Assembly (NCBI GenBank): GCA_945906975.1
Contig: CAMDRY010000005.1
Coordinates: 1 to 27,713 of the forward strand
Direction of reading: 5' to 3'
Length of the DNA stretch: 27,713 nucleotides
Source of the DNA: Bordetella parapertussis
GTDB taxonomy: Bacteria > Pseudomonadota > Gammaproteobacteria > Burkholderiales > SG8-39
Within the stretch, counting starts at the first letter, position 1; every line of letters begins with the position of its first letter. Below the pieces are notes generated by a model. The model was not told where the DNA came from. It searched no databases and worked only from the letters and a program-made list of their open reading frames with translations. Below are positions 1 to 8,847 of the stretch, piece by piece. A program made the position numbers and the translations under genes.

Positions 1-1140
1 ACGCTTCGCGAGCACGGTATCAATGACGCGCTCCTCGACGCCTTATTGCACAAGCCTCTCGCTATTCCCGAGTTGCGAGCGCTTTTATTAGTGGCCCTGA
101 ATGAATTGCGCGCTGCACCGCAATACGCGCACACGACGGTCGATCAGGCCGTTGAAGCGGTGCGCCAAGGGCGGATGAAACCAGCGGCCGGGCTGACCAA
201 CGCCATACTGCGGAATTTTTTGCGCAACCGCGAAATGCTTGAGCGGGACGCAGAGTTGAACGAAGCCGTGCATTGGCGCCACCCGCAGTGGTGGGTGGAC
301 AGGCTTAGGAAGAGCTATCCGCAGGGTTGGGAGCAAGTGCTGGCGCAGTCCAATGGCCATCCGCCGATGTGTTTGCGCGTTAATTTGCGAAAAACCACAC
401 TGCAGGCCTTTGCTGAACGGTTAAAGACGGCAGGAATCGCCACATCGGCGCTTTCTGCGACCGCGTTGATGCTCGAGAAGCCTGTTCCCGTAGCGCAGAT
501 ACCCGGGTTTGCCCAGGGCGAGGCATCGGTACAGGATGCGGGTGCGCAGTATGCCGCGCCGTTGTTAGAGGTCCGGACAGGTATGCGCGTGCTTGATGCT
601 TGTGCTGCGCCAGGGGGCAAGACCGGCCATATTCTTGAGCACGCAGACTGCACTGTCGTCGCGGTTGAGAGCGATGGGTTGCGCGCCACCAGGATTGGAG
701 AGAATCTCGCCCGTATAGGGCTGACCGGACGCGCTCAAATCAAAACGGCCGATTGTCTGTTGCCGCAAGATTGGTGGGATGGCATTCCGTTCGACCGGAT
801 ACTTGTTGACGCACCTTGCTCCGCGTCTGGTGTTGTGCGTCGTCATCCGGATATCAAATGGCTGCGTCGTCCAAAGGACATCAAGGGTTTTGCCCTAATG
901 CAAGCGCACATGCTTGACGCGACATGGCCACTGCTCGCATCAGGCGGAAAATTGTTGTACGTAACATGTTCTGTGTTTCCGGAGGAGAACTCGGGGCAGA
1001 TAGACGCGTTTCTCTTGCGACACACCGACGCGAGGCGGCATCCGTTTAAGCTGGAAACGGGTATCCCGCCGGACGGCCAGTTGTTGCCCGCCGACCACCA
1101 TGACGGGTTTTTCTATGCGCTATTGGACAAGGTCGCCTGA
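1..1140 (+). CDS. rsmB: 16S rRNA (cytosine-967-C5)-methyltransferase, 5' end outside window
   Basis: The reading frame is open from base 1, so the true start lies upstream and the TTG at 46 is internal. The first part is the helical NusB-like RNA-binding domain typical of RsmB. The rest is the SAM-dependent methyltransferase fold: the SAM-binding motif CAAPGGKT lies near bases 601-624, the DAPCSASGVVRRHPDIKW motif carries one active-site cysteine (codon 817-819), and the YVTCSVFPEEN motif carries the second (codon 967-969). The family methylates C967 of 16S rRNA using two cysteines, one as nucleophile and one for product release; both are present. The stop overlaps the next start (TGATG at 1138-1142), so translation is probably coupled. 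The gene is usually preceded by fmt in related genomes, which cannot be checked here. Confidence 0.95.
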   Translation, partial: TLREHGINDALLDALLHKPLAIPELRALLLVALNELRAAPQYAHTTVDQAVEAVRQGRMKPAAGLTNAILRNFLRNREMLERDAELNEAVHWRHPQWWVDRLRKSYPQGWEQVLAQSNGHPPMCLRVNLRKTTLQAFAERLKTAGIATSALSATALMLEKPVPVAQIPGFAQGEASVQDAGAQYAAPLLEVRTGMRVLDACAAPGGKTGHILEHADCTVVAVESDGLRATRIGENLARIGLTGRAQIKTADCLLPQDWWDGIPFDRILVDAPCSASGVVRRHPDIKWLRRPKDIKGFALMQAHMLDATWPLLASGGKLLYVTCSVFPEENSGQIDAFLLRHTDARRHPFKLETGIPPDGQLLPADHHDGFFYALLDKVA

Positions 1141-1748
1141 TGCCAAAGCGGTTCAAGCGCATCTTGTTGTTGCTCGTGCTAAGCGCTTACTCCCTTGTCG
1201 CTGCTGGCGAGGGCATAGAGATTCGTCGCGCCAGTGTTGATGTTGGTGACGAGGGTTATGTTGTCAACGCCGATTTCAATATCGAACTGCGTTCGCGTCA
1301 GGAAGATGCCATCAGCAAGGGTTTATCCTTGTATTTTCTTGTCGAGTTCGAGCTAACACGATCGCGGTGGTATTGGTTGGATGAAAAGCTTGTTTCCCAG
1401 CAGCTCCGCTTGCGCCTCACCTATCAGCCGCTGACGCGGCAATACCGGCTGTCCAGTGGCGCGCTTCACCAGAATTTCAGTTCCATGGAAGAAATGCTGA
1501 GGACGCTTTCGCGCGTGCGCAGCTGGCTGATTCCCGGATCGCCGGATCTCAGGACCGGCGAAAGCTATATGGGAGCCTTGCGTATGCGTCTGGATCTGAG
1601 CCAGTTGCCAAAGCCGTTCCAGGTCGATGCGCTGACAAGCCGCGATTGGACCCTTTCCTCAGACTGGAAGCGTTGGCCCTTCACGCTTTCGGCGCCTGTG
1701 CAAGAGTCCGTGGGTAAGCCTCCTGCACAGGAGGGCTTCGCGAAATGA
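1140..1748 (+). CDS. Exported DUF4390 family protein
   Basis: A 202-residue protein beginning with a basic patch and a hydrophobic stretch (residues about 7-22, ending near VAAG) that reads as a signal peptide. The body is rich in predicted beta strands, with regularly spaced Arg/Trp residues, and matches my recollection of DUF4390, a family of unknown function. It sits between rsmB and ntrY with overlaps at both ends (TGATG at the start, ATGA at 1745-1748), so it is almost certainly made with the NtrY sensor kinase. Its periplasmic location and fixed place next to a membrane kinase suggest a link to NtrY signalling or envelope sensing, but that is inference from context only. No catalytic residues were recognised. 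Confidence 0.85.
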   Translation: MPKRFKRILLLLVLSAYSLVAAGEGIEIRRASVDVGDEGYVVNADFNIELRSRQEDAISKGLSLYFLVEFELTRSRWYWLDEKLVSQQLRLRLTYQPLTRQYRLSSGALHQNFSSMEEMLRTLSRVRSWLIPGSPDLRTGESYMGALRMRLDLSQLPKPFQVDALTSRDWTLSSDWKRWPFTLSAPVQESVGKPPAQEGFAK

Positions 1749-3856
1749 CCTACCTTTTGTTGGCCAGCACAGGTGTTGGCGCAGTGCTGTTGTTTCTGTT
1801 GGCGGCGGCAAGCGCGAACACGCCCCTTTTTGCGCAGCACTATCCGTTGTTACTCGCTCTTAATGCCGTGCTTGTGTTGGGTCTGTTGGGCCTGGTGGGT
1901 TATCAGCTTGTGACGCTTTGGCGGGCGCGGCGCGCAAAGGTTTTTGGTTCGCTGCTGACCTTCCGGCTGGTGGTGATGTTTGCACTCGTTGCGCTGGTTC
2001 CGGGTGCCCTGGTTTACACCGTTTCGCTGCAGTTCCTGGCCAAAAGCATCGAGTCATGGTTCGATGTGCGCGTTGAAAACGCGCTTGAGGGGGGTATCAA
2101 CCTTGGCCGGGCGGCGCTTGATAATCTGCTGGTCGATTTGCAGGGCAAAGCCAAAAGCATGGCGATAGAACTCTCGGACCAACCGGGGATCCAGCAGTCG
2201 TTCCTGCTAAATCGTATGCGTGAACAATCTGGTGTCGCCGATGCACTTCTGGTAAGTGCCGGCGGCAAGGTCATCGCCACCTCGAGCCGCGATCTTGCCA
2301 AGTTGCTGCCGGAACTTCCCACGCAGGCGCAATTGCGGCAGGCCCGTCAATCGCGCAGCTACATGGCGGTCGAGGGAGTTGACCGTGCGTTGTCGCTGCG
2401 TGTCATCGTCCCCCTGGCGCCTGCGAGTCTGAGCGATGAGGTGCGTTTCCTGCAGCTAACGCAACCCGTGCCGCCAGCCCTCGCTGCGAACGCCGAAAGT
2501 GTGCAAAGCGTTTTCCGCGCTTACAAGGAGCTGTCCTTGTCGCGCGATGGGCTGCGTGAAATTTATCTTCTTACGCTGACCCTGACCTTGTTGCTCGCCT
2601 TGTTTTCCGCCATTGCGCTCGCATTTGTTCTCTCAAGGCGCCTTTCCGGGCCGCTCGCAGAACTGGCACAGGGGACTCAGGCTGTCGCACGAGGTGACTT
2701 CAGCCGGCGCGTCCAAGTGCAAAGTCGTGATGAGATGGGAATCCTCACCAATTCCTTCAACAGCATGACGCGGCAGTTGGAAGACGCGCGCAATGTCACC
2801 GAGACGAGCCGGGTCGAGCTTGAGACCACTAAGACGTATCTCGAAAATATTCTCGCCAACCTCTCCGCGGGCGTGTTGGTGTTTGATCCGAGCTTTGCGC
2901 TCGCCACGGCCAATCGAAGCGCCGGAGAAATCCTTGGTCAGGATCTGGCCCAGCTCAAGGGCCTCAGGCTCGATGACTGGACGCAACATATGGAATTGGC
3001 CGTAACCATTCGCGATGATTTTAGAGATCATGGCCCGAGCACCTGGCAGAAACAGATTGAATTACCGGGGCGGGGTCAGGTTTTGCTTTTGCGCGGATCA
3101 CGACTGCCCACCGCAGGTGGGGGTTATATTGTGGTGTTTGACGACATTACACAGCTGGTGCAGGCGCAGCGGGCTTCGGCCTGGGGCGAGGTGGCGCGCC
3201 GCCTCGCCCACGAAATAAAAAATCCGCTCACGCCGATTCAACTCTCGGCTGAACGTGTGCAGATGAAACTTGAAGGCAAGTTGTCCGCAGATGACGCGGC
3301 CATGCTCAATCGCGCGACCGAAACGATCGTCAACCAGGTGACGTCGATGAAAAACATGGTCGATGATTTTCGTGATTATGCGCGCATGCCCGCACCAGTT
3401 TTGGCGCCGTTTGATCTTAACGGCCTTGTCGGTGAGGTGCTCGGGCTCTATGGTCACTCGGGGCCCGTGATCGAGCTAAGCCTGGCGGCGGATTTGCCTG
3501 CGGTGGCGGGTGATACGAATCAGTTGCGCCAGGTGATTCATAATCTGCTGCACAATGCGCAGGACGCTCTGGCAGGTGCCAGTAATGCATGTATCCGGGT
3601 GAGCACGGAACGCATGGGCAACAAGGTGCAACTGGCGATTGATGACAATGGCAGCGGTTTTCCAGAGAACATCATCCAGCGTGCATTCGAGCCCTATGTC
3701 ACAACCAAGCCGAAGGGTACCGGTTTGGGTCTTGCGATCGTAAAGAAAATTATCGACGAACACCATGGTGTGATCAATCTTGAAAACCTGACCGAGGGCG
3801 CGACGGTTATGGGTGCTCAGATACGGATCGTGCTGCCCTTGGTCGAGGCCGCGTGA
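1745..3856 (+). CDS. ntrY: NtrY-type membrane sensor histidine kinase
   Basis: A 703-residue protein with hydrophobic segments near residues 3-25, 38-60 and 76-98, an extracytoplasmic region, and a fourth segment near residues 278-296. A HAMP linker, a PAS-like domain (about 365-475) and a histidine kinase core follow. The phosphoacceptor is His489 in LAHEIKNPLTP. The N box is NLLHNAQDA, the G1 box DDNGSGFP, and the F/G2 region FEPYVTTKPKGTGLGLAI. All catalytic boxes look intact. The layout is that of NtrY, the partner of NtrX in nitrogen and redox-linked signalling in proteobacteria. Its ATG overlaps the stop of the DUF4390 gene (ATGA) and ntrX follows after 29 nt, so the three are one operon. 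The signal it senses cannot be read from the sequence. Confidence 0.93.
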   Translation: MTYLLLASTGVGAVLLFLLAAASANTPLFAQHYPLLLALNAVLVLGLLGLVGYQLVTLWRARRAKVFGSLLTFRLVVMFALVALVPGALVYTVSLQFLAKSIESWFDVRVENALEGGINLGRAALDNLLVDLQGKAKSMAIELSDQPGIQQSFLLNRMREQSGVADALLVSAGGKVIATSSRDLAKLLPELPTQAQLRQARQSRSYMAVEGVDRALSLRVIVPLAPASLSDEVRFLQLTQPVPPALAANAESVQSVFRAYKELSLSRDGLREIYLLTLTLTLLLALFSAIALAFVLSRRLSGPLAELAQGTQAVARGDFSRRVQVQSRDEMGILTNSFNSMTRQLEDARNVTETSRVELETTKTYLENILANLSAGVLVFDPSFALATANRSAGEILGQDLAQLKGLRLDDWTQHMELAVTIRDDFRDHGPSTWQKQIELPGRGQVLLLRGSRLPTAGGGYIVVFDDITQLVQAQRASAWGEVARRLAHEIKNPLTPIQLSAERVQMKLEGKLSADDAAMLNRATETIVNQVTSMKNMVDDFRDYARMPAPVLAPFDLNGLVGEVLGLYGHSGPVIELSLAADLPAVAGDTNQLRQVIHNLLHNAQDALAGASNACIRVSTERMGNKVQLAIDDNGSGFPENIIQRAFEPYVTTKPKGTGLGLAIVKKIIDEHHGVINLENLTEGATVMGAQIRIVLPLVEAA

Positions 3857-3885
3857 AGCTCGCCAATTCAACCTGACGCAAAGCC

Positions 3886-5139
3886 ATGGCACAGATACTG
3901 GTAGTTGACGACGAGATGGGCATACGGGAGCTTTTGTCCGAGATTCTTTCGGACGAGGGACATAGCGTGCGTCTTGCAGAGAACGCCACGGCGGCACGCG
4001 CTGAAAGGGCCAGGGCCCGGCCCGACCTGGTCCTTCTCGATATCTGGATGCCCGATACAGACGGCATTTCCTTGCTCAAGGAGTGGGCTGCCAACGGGCA
4101 GCTAACTATGCCCGTGGTGATGATGTCCGGACACGCAACCATAGATACGGCGGTAGAAGCCACCCGCATCGGCGCACTTGATTTTTTGGAAAAGCCGATA
4201 GCGCTGCAAAAACTGCTCGCAACGGTAAAGCGCGCGTTGCGTTCGCAGGAAAACGCCGCACCGCCCGGGCTGGCGCTGGCAAACCTCGGGCGCTCTGCCT
4301 TGGTGAATGATGTCAGGCGACGTCTTTCGCAGTTAGCCGGTATCGGCGCGCCGCTGCTGTTACGTGGCGAGACGGGCACGGGGCCCGAACTCTATGCGCG
4401 GGCGTTGCAGGCCGGCAATGCGCCGTTTATTTCGGCGACGGCACGCCTGGACGATCCCGCCCATGATTTGCTGCAGGAGGCGGCTGGCGGCATTCTGTTT
4501 GTCGAAGAACTGGCGCAGCTCAGCCGTGGTCAGCAAAAGCATCTGGCGTTGCTGGCCTCCCGCTCCGACCGGCACAATGTGCGGCTGGTCTCGTTCACCG
4601 CAGGCGACCCTGCTGCATTGCTTCAGGAGCATGGTTTTGACGCGGGCTTGCTCGCACGCTTGGGAGAGCTTACTTTTCCTCTTCCATCCTTGCGCCAGCA
4701 TGCTGAGGATATCCCCGATATTGCGGCGGTAATGTTGGCCCAGCTGGTCGAGACGCGATTTTGCCCACCGCGCCGGTTCTCAACCGCAGCGCTTAACGCG
4801 TTGCGTAATTTCTCCTGGCCCCGCAATCTTGAAGAGCTGCAGCAAATGGTCAAGAGCGTCGCGGTGACCGCGTTGGGCGAGGAAATCGGTACAGACGAAG
4901 TTGAGCACGCTCTGGCCCAGCTTACGGCGCGGCAACCTGACCCGGGTATATTTTTTCTGGATCTTCCTTTGCGTGAGGCGCGCGAAGCTTTTGAGCGCGC
5001 TTATTTCGAGCATCATCTGCAACGCGAGCAAGGTTCGATCAGTCGTGTTGCCGAGAAAAGCGGACTTGAGCGAACGCACCTTTACCGCAAGCTCAAGTCG
5101 CTTGGCGTTGCCGCCGCACGCAAGGAAGAAAAGGAATAA
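3886..5139 (+). CDS. ntrX: NtrX-type response regulator with degenerate AAA+ domain
   Basis: A 417-residue regulator in three parts. The N-terminal receiver domain has acidic residues Asp8/Asp9, phosphoacceptor Asp52 (LLDIWMPD), the MMSGHAT switch region and the lysine in LEKPI. The central region is a reduced sigma-54-activator AAA+ domain. The C-terminus is a Fis-type helix-turn-helix (about 375-408, SISRVAEKSGLERTHLYRKL). The central domain is unusual: Walker A reads GETGTGPE, with Pro167 where the catalytic lysine belongs; the stretch that should hold GAFTGA is deleted, since the PFISATARL segment runs almost straight into the Walker B region GGILFVEEL; and the usual Asp-Glu pair there is Glu-Glu. 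ATP hydrolysis and sigma-54 contact are therefore unlikely. It is probably a phosphorylation-controlled DNA-binding protein acting with sigma-70 or as a repressor (inference). Partner: NtrY, encoded 29 nt upstream. Confidence 0.9.
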   Translation: MAQILVVDDEMGIRELLSEILSDEGHSVRLAENATAARAERARARPDLVLLDIWMPDTDGISLLKEWAANGQLTMPVVMMSGHATIDTAVEATRIGALDFLEKPIALQKLLATVKRALRSQENAAPPGLALANLGRSALVNDVRRRLSQLAGIGAPLLLRGETGTGPELYARALQAGNAPFISATARLDDPAHDLLQEAAGGILFVEELAQLSRGQQKHLALLASRSDRHNVRLVSFTAGDPAALLQEHGFDAGLLARLGELTFPLPSLRQHAEDIPDIAAVMLAQLVETRFCPPRRFSTAALNALRNFSWPRNLEELQQMVKSVAVTALGEEIGTDEVEHALAQLTARQPDPGIFFLDLPLREAREAFERAYFEHHLQREQGSISRVAEKSGLERTHLYRKLKSLGVAAARKEEKE

Positions 5140-5239
5140 GGGTGGGGCTCACCAGAACCGGTTGTGGCATTGCGGGTGTTCCCGGGCAACAAAAGGCATA
5201 CAATACTCAGCCGTTGCAGCCCAATAGCAAAGCCGCACT

Positions 5240-6613
5240 TTGAAAATAATCATCCTTGGCGCCGGACAGGTCGGCAGTACGGTCGCGGAGAGCCTGGTTT
5301 CGGAAGCGAACGACATTACGGTTGTCGATACTGATGGCCCGCGTCTGCGCGCGCTGCAAGACCGGCTCGATCTTAGGACGCTTGTTGGCAGCGCCGCGCA
5401 CCCGCGGACATTGCAGGAGGCCGGTGCGGACGATGCCGACCTTCTGATTGCAGTCACCCAGAGCGATGAGGTCAATCTTGTTGCGTGCAAGCTTGCGGCG
5501 CAGATGTTCAACCTGCCAACGCGAATAGCGCGGATTCGCTCAACCGCCTACCTTAATAATTCGGCGGTGTTCTCGCCAGAGTGCTTTGCCGTTGATCACG
5601 CCATTTGTCCCGAGCAAATCCTTACCAACTACATAGTAAAGCTCGTTGAGTTCCCTGAGGCGCTCCAGGTGCTGGAGTTTGCCGGCGGGCGTGTCAGCCT
5701 GATCGCAGTGCGCGCTTTCAAAGGTGGGCCCCTCGTCGGACATGAGCTAAAAGATATTCGCAAGCACATTCCCAATGTCGATGCCCGTATTGCTGCGATA
5801 TTCCGCGGTGATAGCCCGATTGTCCCCAAGGGGGATACCGTGGTGCAGGCGGGCGACGAAGTGTTCTGCTTGGCCGCGACCAAAGATATCCGCAAGGTAA
5901 TGCAGGAGTTGCGGCGGATGGATAGGCCGGTTAAGCGTGTCATGATCGCCGGTGGCGGCAATATCGGCGAGCGTCTCGCGCGCGCCCTTGACACAAACTA
6001 CCTGGTCAAAATAATCGATCGCAACAAAGGCCGTTGTGAAATGCTCTCGGGCGTGCTCGACAGTGCGCTCGTCCTGAACGGGGATGTCACCGACGAGACC
6101 CTGCTCGAATCGGAGAATGTTGATGAGATGGATCTTTTTGTCGCGGTCACTAACGACGACGAAAACAACATCATGGCGGCACTCTTGGCGAAACGGATGG
6201 GCGCCAGGCGGGTTGTCGCCCTGATAAACCGGCGTGTCTATGTGGACCTTCTCCAGGACGGGCGGATCGACATTGCCATTTCTCCGGCGCTGGCGACAAT
6301 TGGCTCCTTGCTTGCGCATGTACGCAGGGGCGATGTGGCCCAGGTGCATAGCCTGCGTCGGGGCGCCGCTGAAGCGATCGAGGCGGTCGTGCATGGTGAT
6401 GCCAGCTCTTGTCGCATGGTGGGGCGCAGCATCGAGGCCATTGAACTTCCCAAAGGCGCCACCATCGCCGCGTTGGTGCGTGGCGAGGAGGTGATCATGG
6501 CGCACCATGACACGGTGGTTCAGGCAGGCGATCATGCGATCGTGTTCGTGACCGAGAAGAAAATGGTCCCCAAGGTCGAAAAGTTGTTCCAGGTAAGCGC
6601 TGGCTTTCTTTGA
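5240..6613 (+). CDS. trkA: Trk potassium uptake regulatory subunit TrkA
   Basis: A 457-residue cytoplasmic protein made of two tandem RCK units, each with a Rossmann NAD-binding domain and a RCK_C domain. The first glycine-rich loop is ILGAGQVG at the very N-terminus and the second is IAGGGNIGERLA near residue 233. The TTG start at 5240 is chosen because the first Rossmann strand begins immediately after it and no nearby ATG or GTG would keep that strand. No strong Shine-Dalgarno is visible before it. The length matches the E. coli protein (458). TrkA binds nucleotides and gates the TrkH channel. It follows ntrX after a 100-nt gap and precedes trkH by 18 nt, so trkA and trkH form an operon. 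Confidence 0.95.
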   Translation: MKIIILGAGQVGSTVAESLVSEANDITVVDTDGPRLRALQDRLDLRTLVGSAAHPRTLQEAGADDADLLIAVTQSDEVNLVACKLAAQMFNLPTRIARIRSTAYLNNSAVFSPECFAVDHAICPEQILTNYIVKLVEFPEALQVLEFAGGRVSLIAVRAFKGGPLVGHELKDIRKHIPNVDARIAAIFRGDSPIVPKGDTVVQAGDEVFCLAATKDIRKVMQELRRMDRPVKRVMIAGGGNIGERLARALDTNYLVKIIDRNKGRCEMLSGVLDSALVLNGDVTDETLLESENVDEMDLFVAVTNDDENNIMAALLAKRMGARRVVALINRRVYVDLLQDGRIDIAISPALATIGSLLAHVRRGDVAQVHSLRRGAAEAIEAVVHGDASSCRMVGRSIEAIELPKGATIAALVRGEEVIMAHHDTVVQAGDHAIVFVTEKKMVPKVEKLFQVSAGFL

Positions 6614-6631
6614 TAAAAGTGACGGACTAAC

Positions 6632-8089
6632 TTGGTTCGTTTGCCCGCCGTCCTCAACGTGCTCAGCGTGGTTATCATGCTGTTCGCACTGTGCATGGCC
6701 TTTCCGCTTGGATTCGCGGTTTTTCTGGATGATGGTACGCGCCTGGTATTTGGGCAGAGCATGCTCATTACCGCTGGGGCCGGCGTTGTGCTGCGCGTCG
6801 CCACCAAAGGGCGGCGTCGCGAGTTGCAGACGCGGGACGGCTTTTTGCTCGTGGCTCTCGTCTGGACGGTGCTGCCGGCGTTTGCCACGCTGCCGCTTAT
6901 GTTGTATCTCAATGGCCTCACGTTTACCGATGCTTATTTCGAGACGGTGTCAGGGCTAACCACCACCGGCGCCACGGTGCTGAGTGGCCTTGACCGGCTT
7001 CCACATTCGATTAATATTTGGCGGACGTTTCTCGTGTGGATCGGCGGAATGGGAATTATCGTCCTTGCCGTCGCGATCCTGCCATTGTTAGGGGTGGGCG
7101 GGAGCCAGATATACAAGGCGGAAACACCAGGGCCGATGAAGGACGCAAAGTTGACGCCCCGTATTACCGAGACCGCCAAGGGTTTATGGCTGGTGTACCT
7201 GTTAATTACGATTGCCTGTTTTCTCAGTCTGCGGGTGGCCGGCATGTCCTGGCTGGATGCCATGATGCACACCTTCTCGACAATGGGGCTTGGCGGTTTT
7301 TCTTCCCACGATGACAGCTACGGGTTTTGGAATTCGCCGGCCATCGAAGCGGTAACCATGTTGTTTATGTTGCTCGCAGGCATTAATTTCGCCACCCACT
7401 TTGTCGCGTTTCGACGGCTAAGCACGGCACCGTATGCACGCGATCCGGAGGCTGGCTTGTTTCTGTTGGTCGTGGTGGGCAGTTGTGCCGGTATTGCGCT
7501 TTACCTTTGGGCGAACGATGTCTACGCCAACTTCTGGACGGCCCTGCGGTTTGCCAGCTTTAACCTGATCTCTATCGCCACGACGACCGGCTTTTCCAAT
7601 ACGGATTACAACGTCTGGCCGATTTTTGCCCCGTTGTGGATGTTATTTCTGTGTTGTTTCGCCAGTTGTTCGGGCTCGACCGGCGGCGGCATAAAAATGA
7701 TCCGCGCCGAGCTGATGGCGCGTCAGGCCGTGCGTGAGATGACGCGCATCATTCATCCTCGTGCATATGTGCCGGTCAAGCTTGGCGGAGAAACGGTTGA
7801 AAACAAGATTATTTTCGCCATCCTTGCTTTTATGTTGGTGTACGGCGCGAGCATCATTGCCATGACCATGCTGCTAACGGCGTCCAAGCTGGACGTCATC
7901 ACAGCGTTTTCCGCTGTGATCGCCTGCATCAATAACACCGGGCCCGGTCTTAACCTGGTCGGACCGGCTACGACCTATGCCGTGCTCACCGACTTCCAGA
8001 CTTGGGTTTGTACGGCAGCCATGCTGCTGGGCCGTTTGGAGTTGTTTACGCTTATCGTCGTATTTACGCCAGGCTTTTGGCGGCGCTAG
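6632..8089 (+). CDS. trkH: Trk potassium uptake channel subunit TrkH
   Basis: A 485-residue inner-membrane protein, the usual length for TrkH. Many hydrophobic segments are arranged as four membrane-pore-membrane repeats. Selectivity-filter-like segments are visible: SGLTTTGATVL (about 107-117), MGLGGFSSH (about 217-225), TTTGFSNTDYN (about 318-328) and NNTGPGLN (about 432-439). Each has the glycine expected in this family. It forms the ion-conducting dimer controlled by TrkA, encoded 18 nt upstream. The start is TTG at 6632; there is no in-frame ATG near the expected N-terminus, so trkA and trkH share weak initiation codons, which may limit expression (inference). The gene ends 29 nt before the G3E-like gene. 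Confidence 0.95.
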   Translation: MVRLPAVLNVLSVVIMLFALCMAFPLGFAVFLDDGTRLVFGQSMLITAGAGVVLRVATKGRRRELQTRDGFLLVALVWTVLPAFATLPLMLYLNGLTFTDAYFETVSGLTTTGATVLSGLDRLPHSINIWRTFLVWIGGMGIIVLAVAILPLLGVGGSQIYKAETPGPMKDAKLTPRITETAKGLWLVYLLITIACFLSLRVAGMSWLDAMMHTFSTMGLGGFSSHDDSYGFWNSPAIEAVTMLFMLLAGINFATHFVAFRRLSTAPYARDPEAGLFLLVVVGSCAGIALYLWANDVYANFWTALRFASFNLISIATTTGFSNTDYNVWPIFAPLWMLFLCCFASCSGSTGGGIKMIRAELMARQAVREMTRIIHPRAYVPVKLGGETVENKIIFAILAFMLVYGASIIAMTMLLTASKLDVITAFSAVIACINNTGPGLNLVGPATTYAVLTDFQTWVCTAAMLLGRLELFTLIVVFTPGFWRR

Positions 8090-8118
8090 CCGCCGTTGAA
8101 ATCGGACGAACGGCCGTG

Positions 8119-8751
8119 ATGATGCTAAGCGGCCTTCCGGTAAATCTCGTTACTGGGCGCGATGGCGCAGCGAAATCCGGCGTTCTCTCCGATATGCTTG
8201 AGAGGCGGCCGGCCGGCGCGCGGTGGGCCGTTCTAATAAACCATGCCGGGACAAAGCCTCTACCGGCGTGCAGCGACGGGATTTATTTCAGCGAGGTGAC
8301 GCAGGGCTGCGTCTGCTGTACGGCGCAACTACCATTGCGGGTTGGTCTGACGCGTCTTTTGCGCGAGACAGAGCCGGAACGCCTGTTCATACAGGCACCG
8401 GCGCACGCGCATACGGCTGACATTGTGCGCTTACTTACCGATCAGTGGCTCGCCCCGGTGCTGAGCCTGCGTGCGACGGTTCACGTTATCGCGGGGGCCG
8501 CGGTACGGCGTGATTTGTTGGATGATGCGCTCGCGGCGCAGCTTGCGGCCGCGCAAGTGGTGGCCATTGATGTCGAAGACCTCGACGAGGCGGCGCTGGG
8601 CGATGTGGAGTGGCAACTGAGCGAACTGCCGACTTCGCCCAAGGTAATTCGCTGGCAAGCCGGGTGCCTCGGTCTCGAACTGCTCGACCTTCCCGGGCGC
8701 TTCTTTCCTGGTCTGCGTTTTCAGGTCGGGGAGCCGAAACCAAAACGGTGA
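8119..8751 (+). CDS. Degenerate CobW/COG0523 (G3E) GTPase-like protein
   Basis: The frame stays open back into trkH, but homology-like sequence begins at the GTG-ATG-ATG cluster 8116-8124; ATG 8119 gives 210 residues. The N-terminal half follows the CobW/COG0523 layout: a first beta strand (LPVNLVTG), a P-loop position (GRDGAAKSG, Lys19), a second strand (WAVLINHAG), the family's metal motif GCVCC (Cys64, Cys66, Cys67), then LFIQAPAHA where members normally have an ETTG-type Walker B. Several GTPase signatures are altered: the glycine before the P-loop lysine is Ala, the ENEFG-type switch residue is lost, and the NKxD guanine-specificity motif is replaced by IDVED. The C-terminal CobW_C domain is missing (typical members exceed 300 residues). 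A metal-binding, non-hydrolysing relative is likely; function unknown. Confidence 0.75.
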   Translation: MMLSGLPVNLVTGRDGAAKSGVLSDMLERRPAGARWAVLINHAGTKPLPACSDGIYFSEVTQGCVCCTAQLPLRVGLTRLLRETEPERLFIQAPAHAHTADIVRLLTDQWLAPVLSLRATVHVIAGAAVRRDLLDDALAAQLAAAQVVAIDVEDLDEAALGDVEWQLSELPTSPKVIRWQAGCLGLELLDLPGRFFPGLRFQVGEPKPKR

Positions 8752-8847
8752 AGGACACAGGCCGGGCGTATCATGGGTTTGCTAATGTTGCCTTAGGCCC
8801 TAGCGGCTGTATCCCCGGACAAGGTGGGAGGTCGTATCGATATACTC

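Noticed and set aside
5199..5204. TACAAT as a -10 element for trkA
   Set aside because: No -35 at acceptable spacing and a single hexamer is common by chance.
5747..6535. Open frame of 262 codons antisense to trkA
   Set aside because: Lies wholly inside trkA, with no start signals or recognisable domain.
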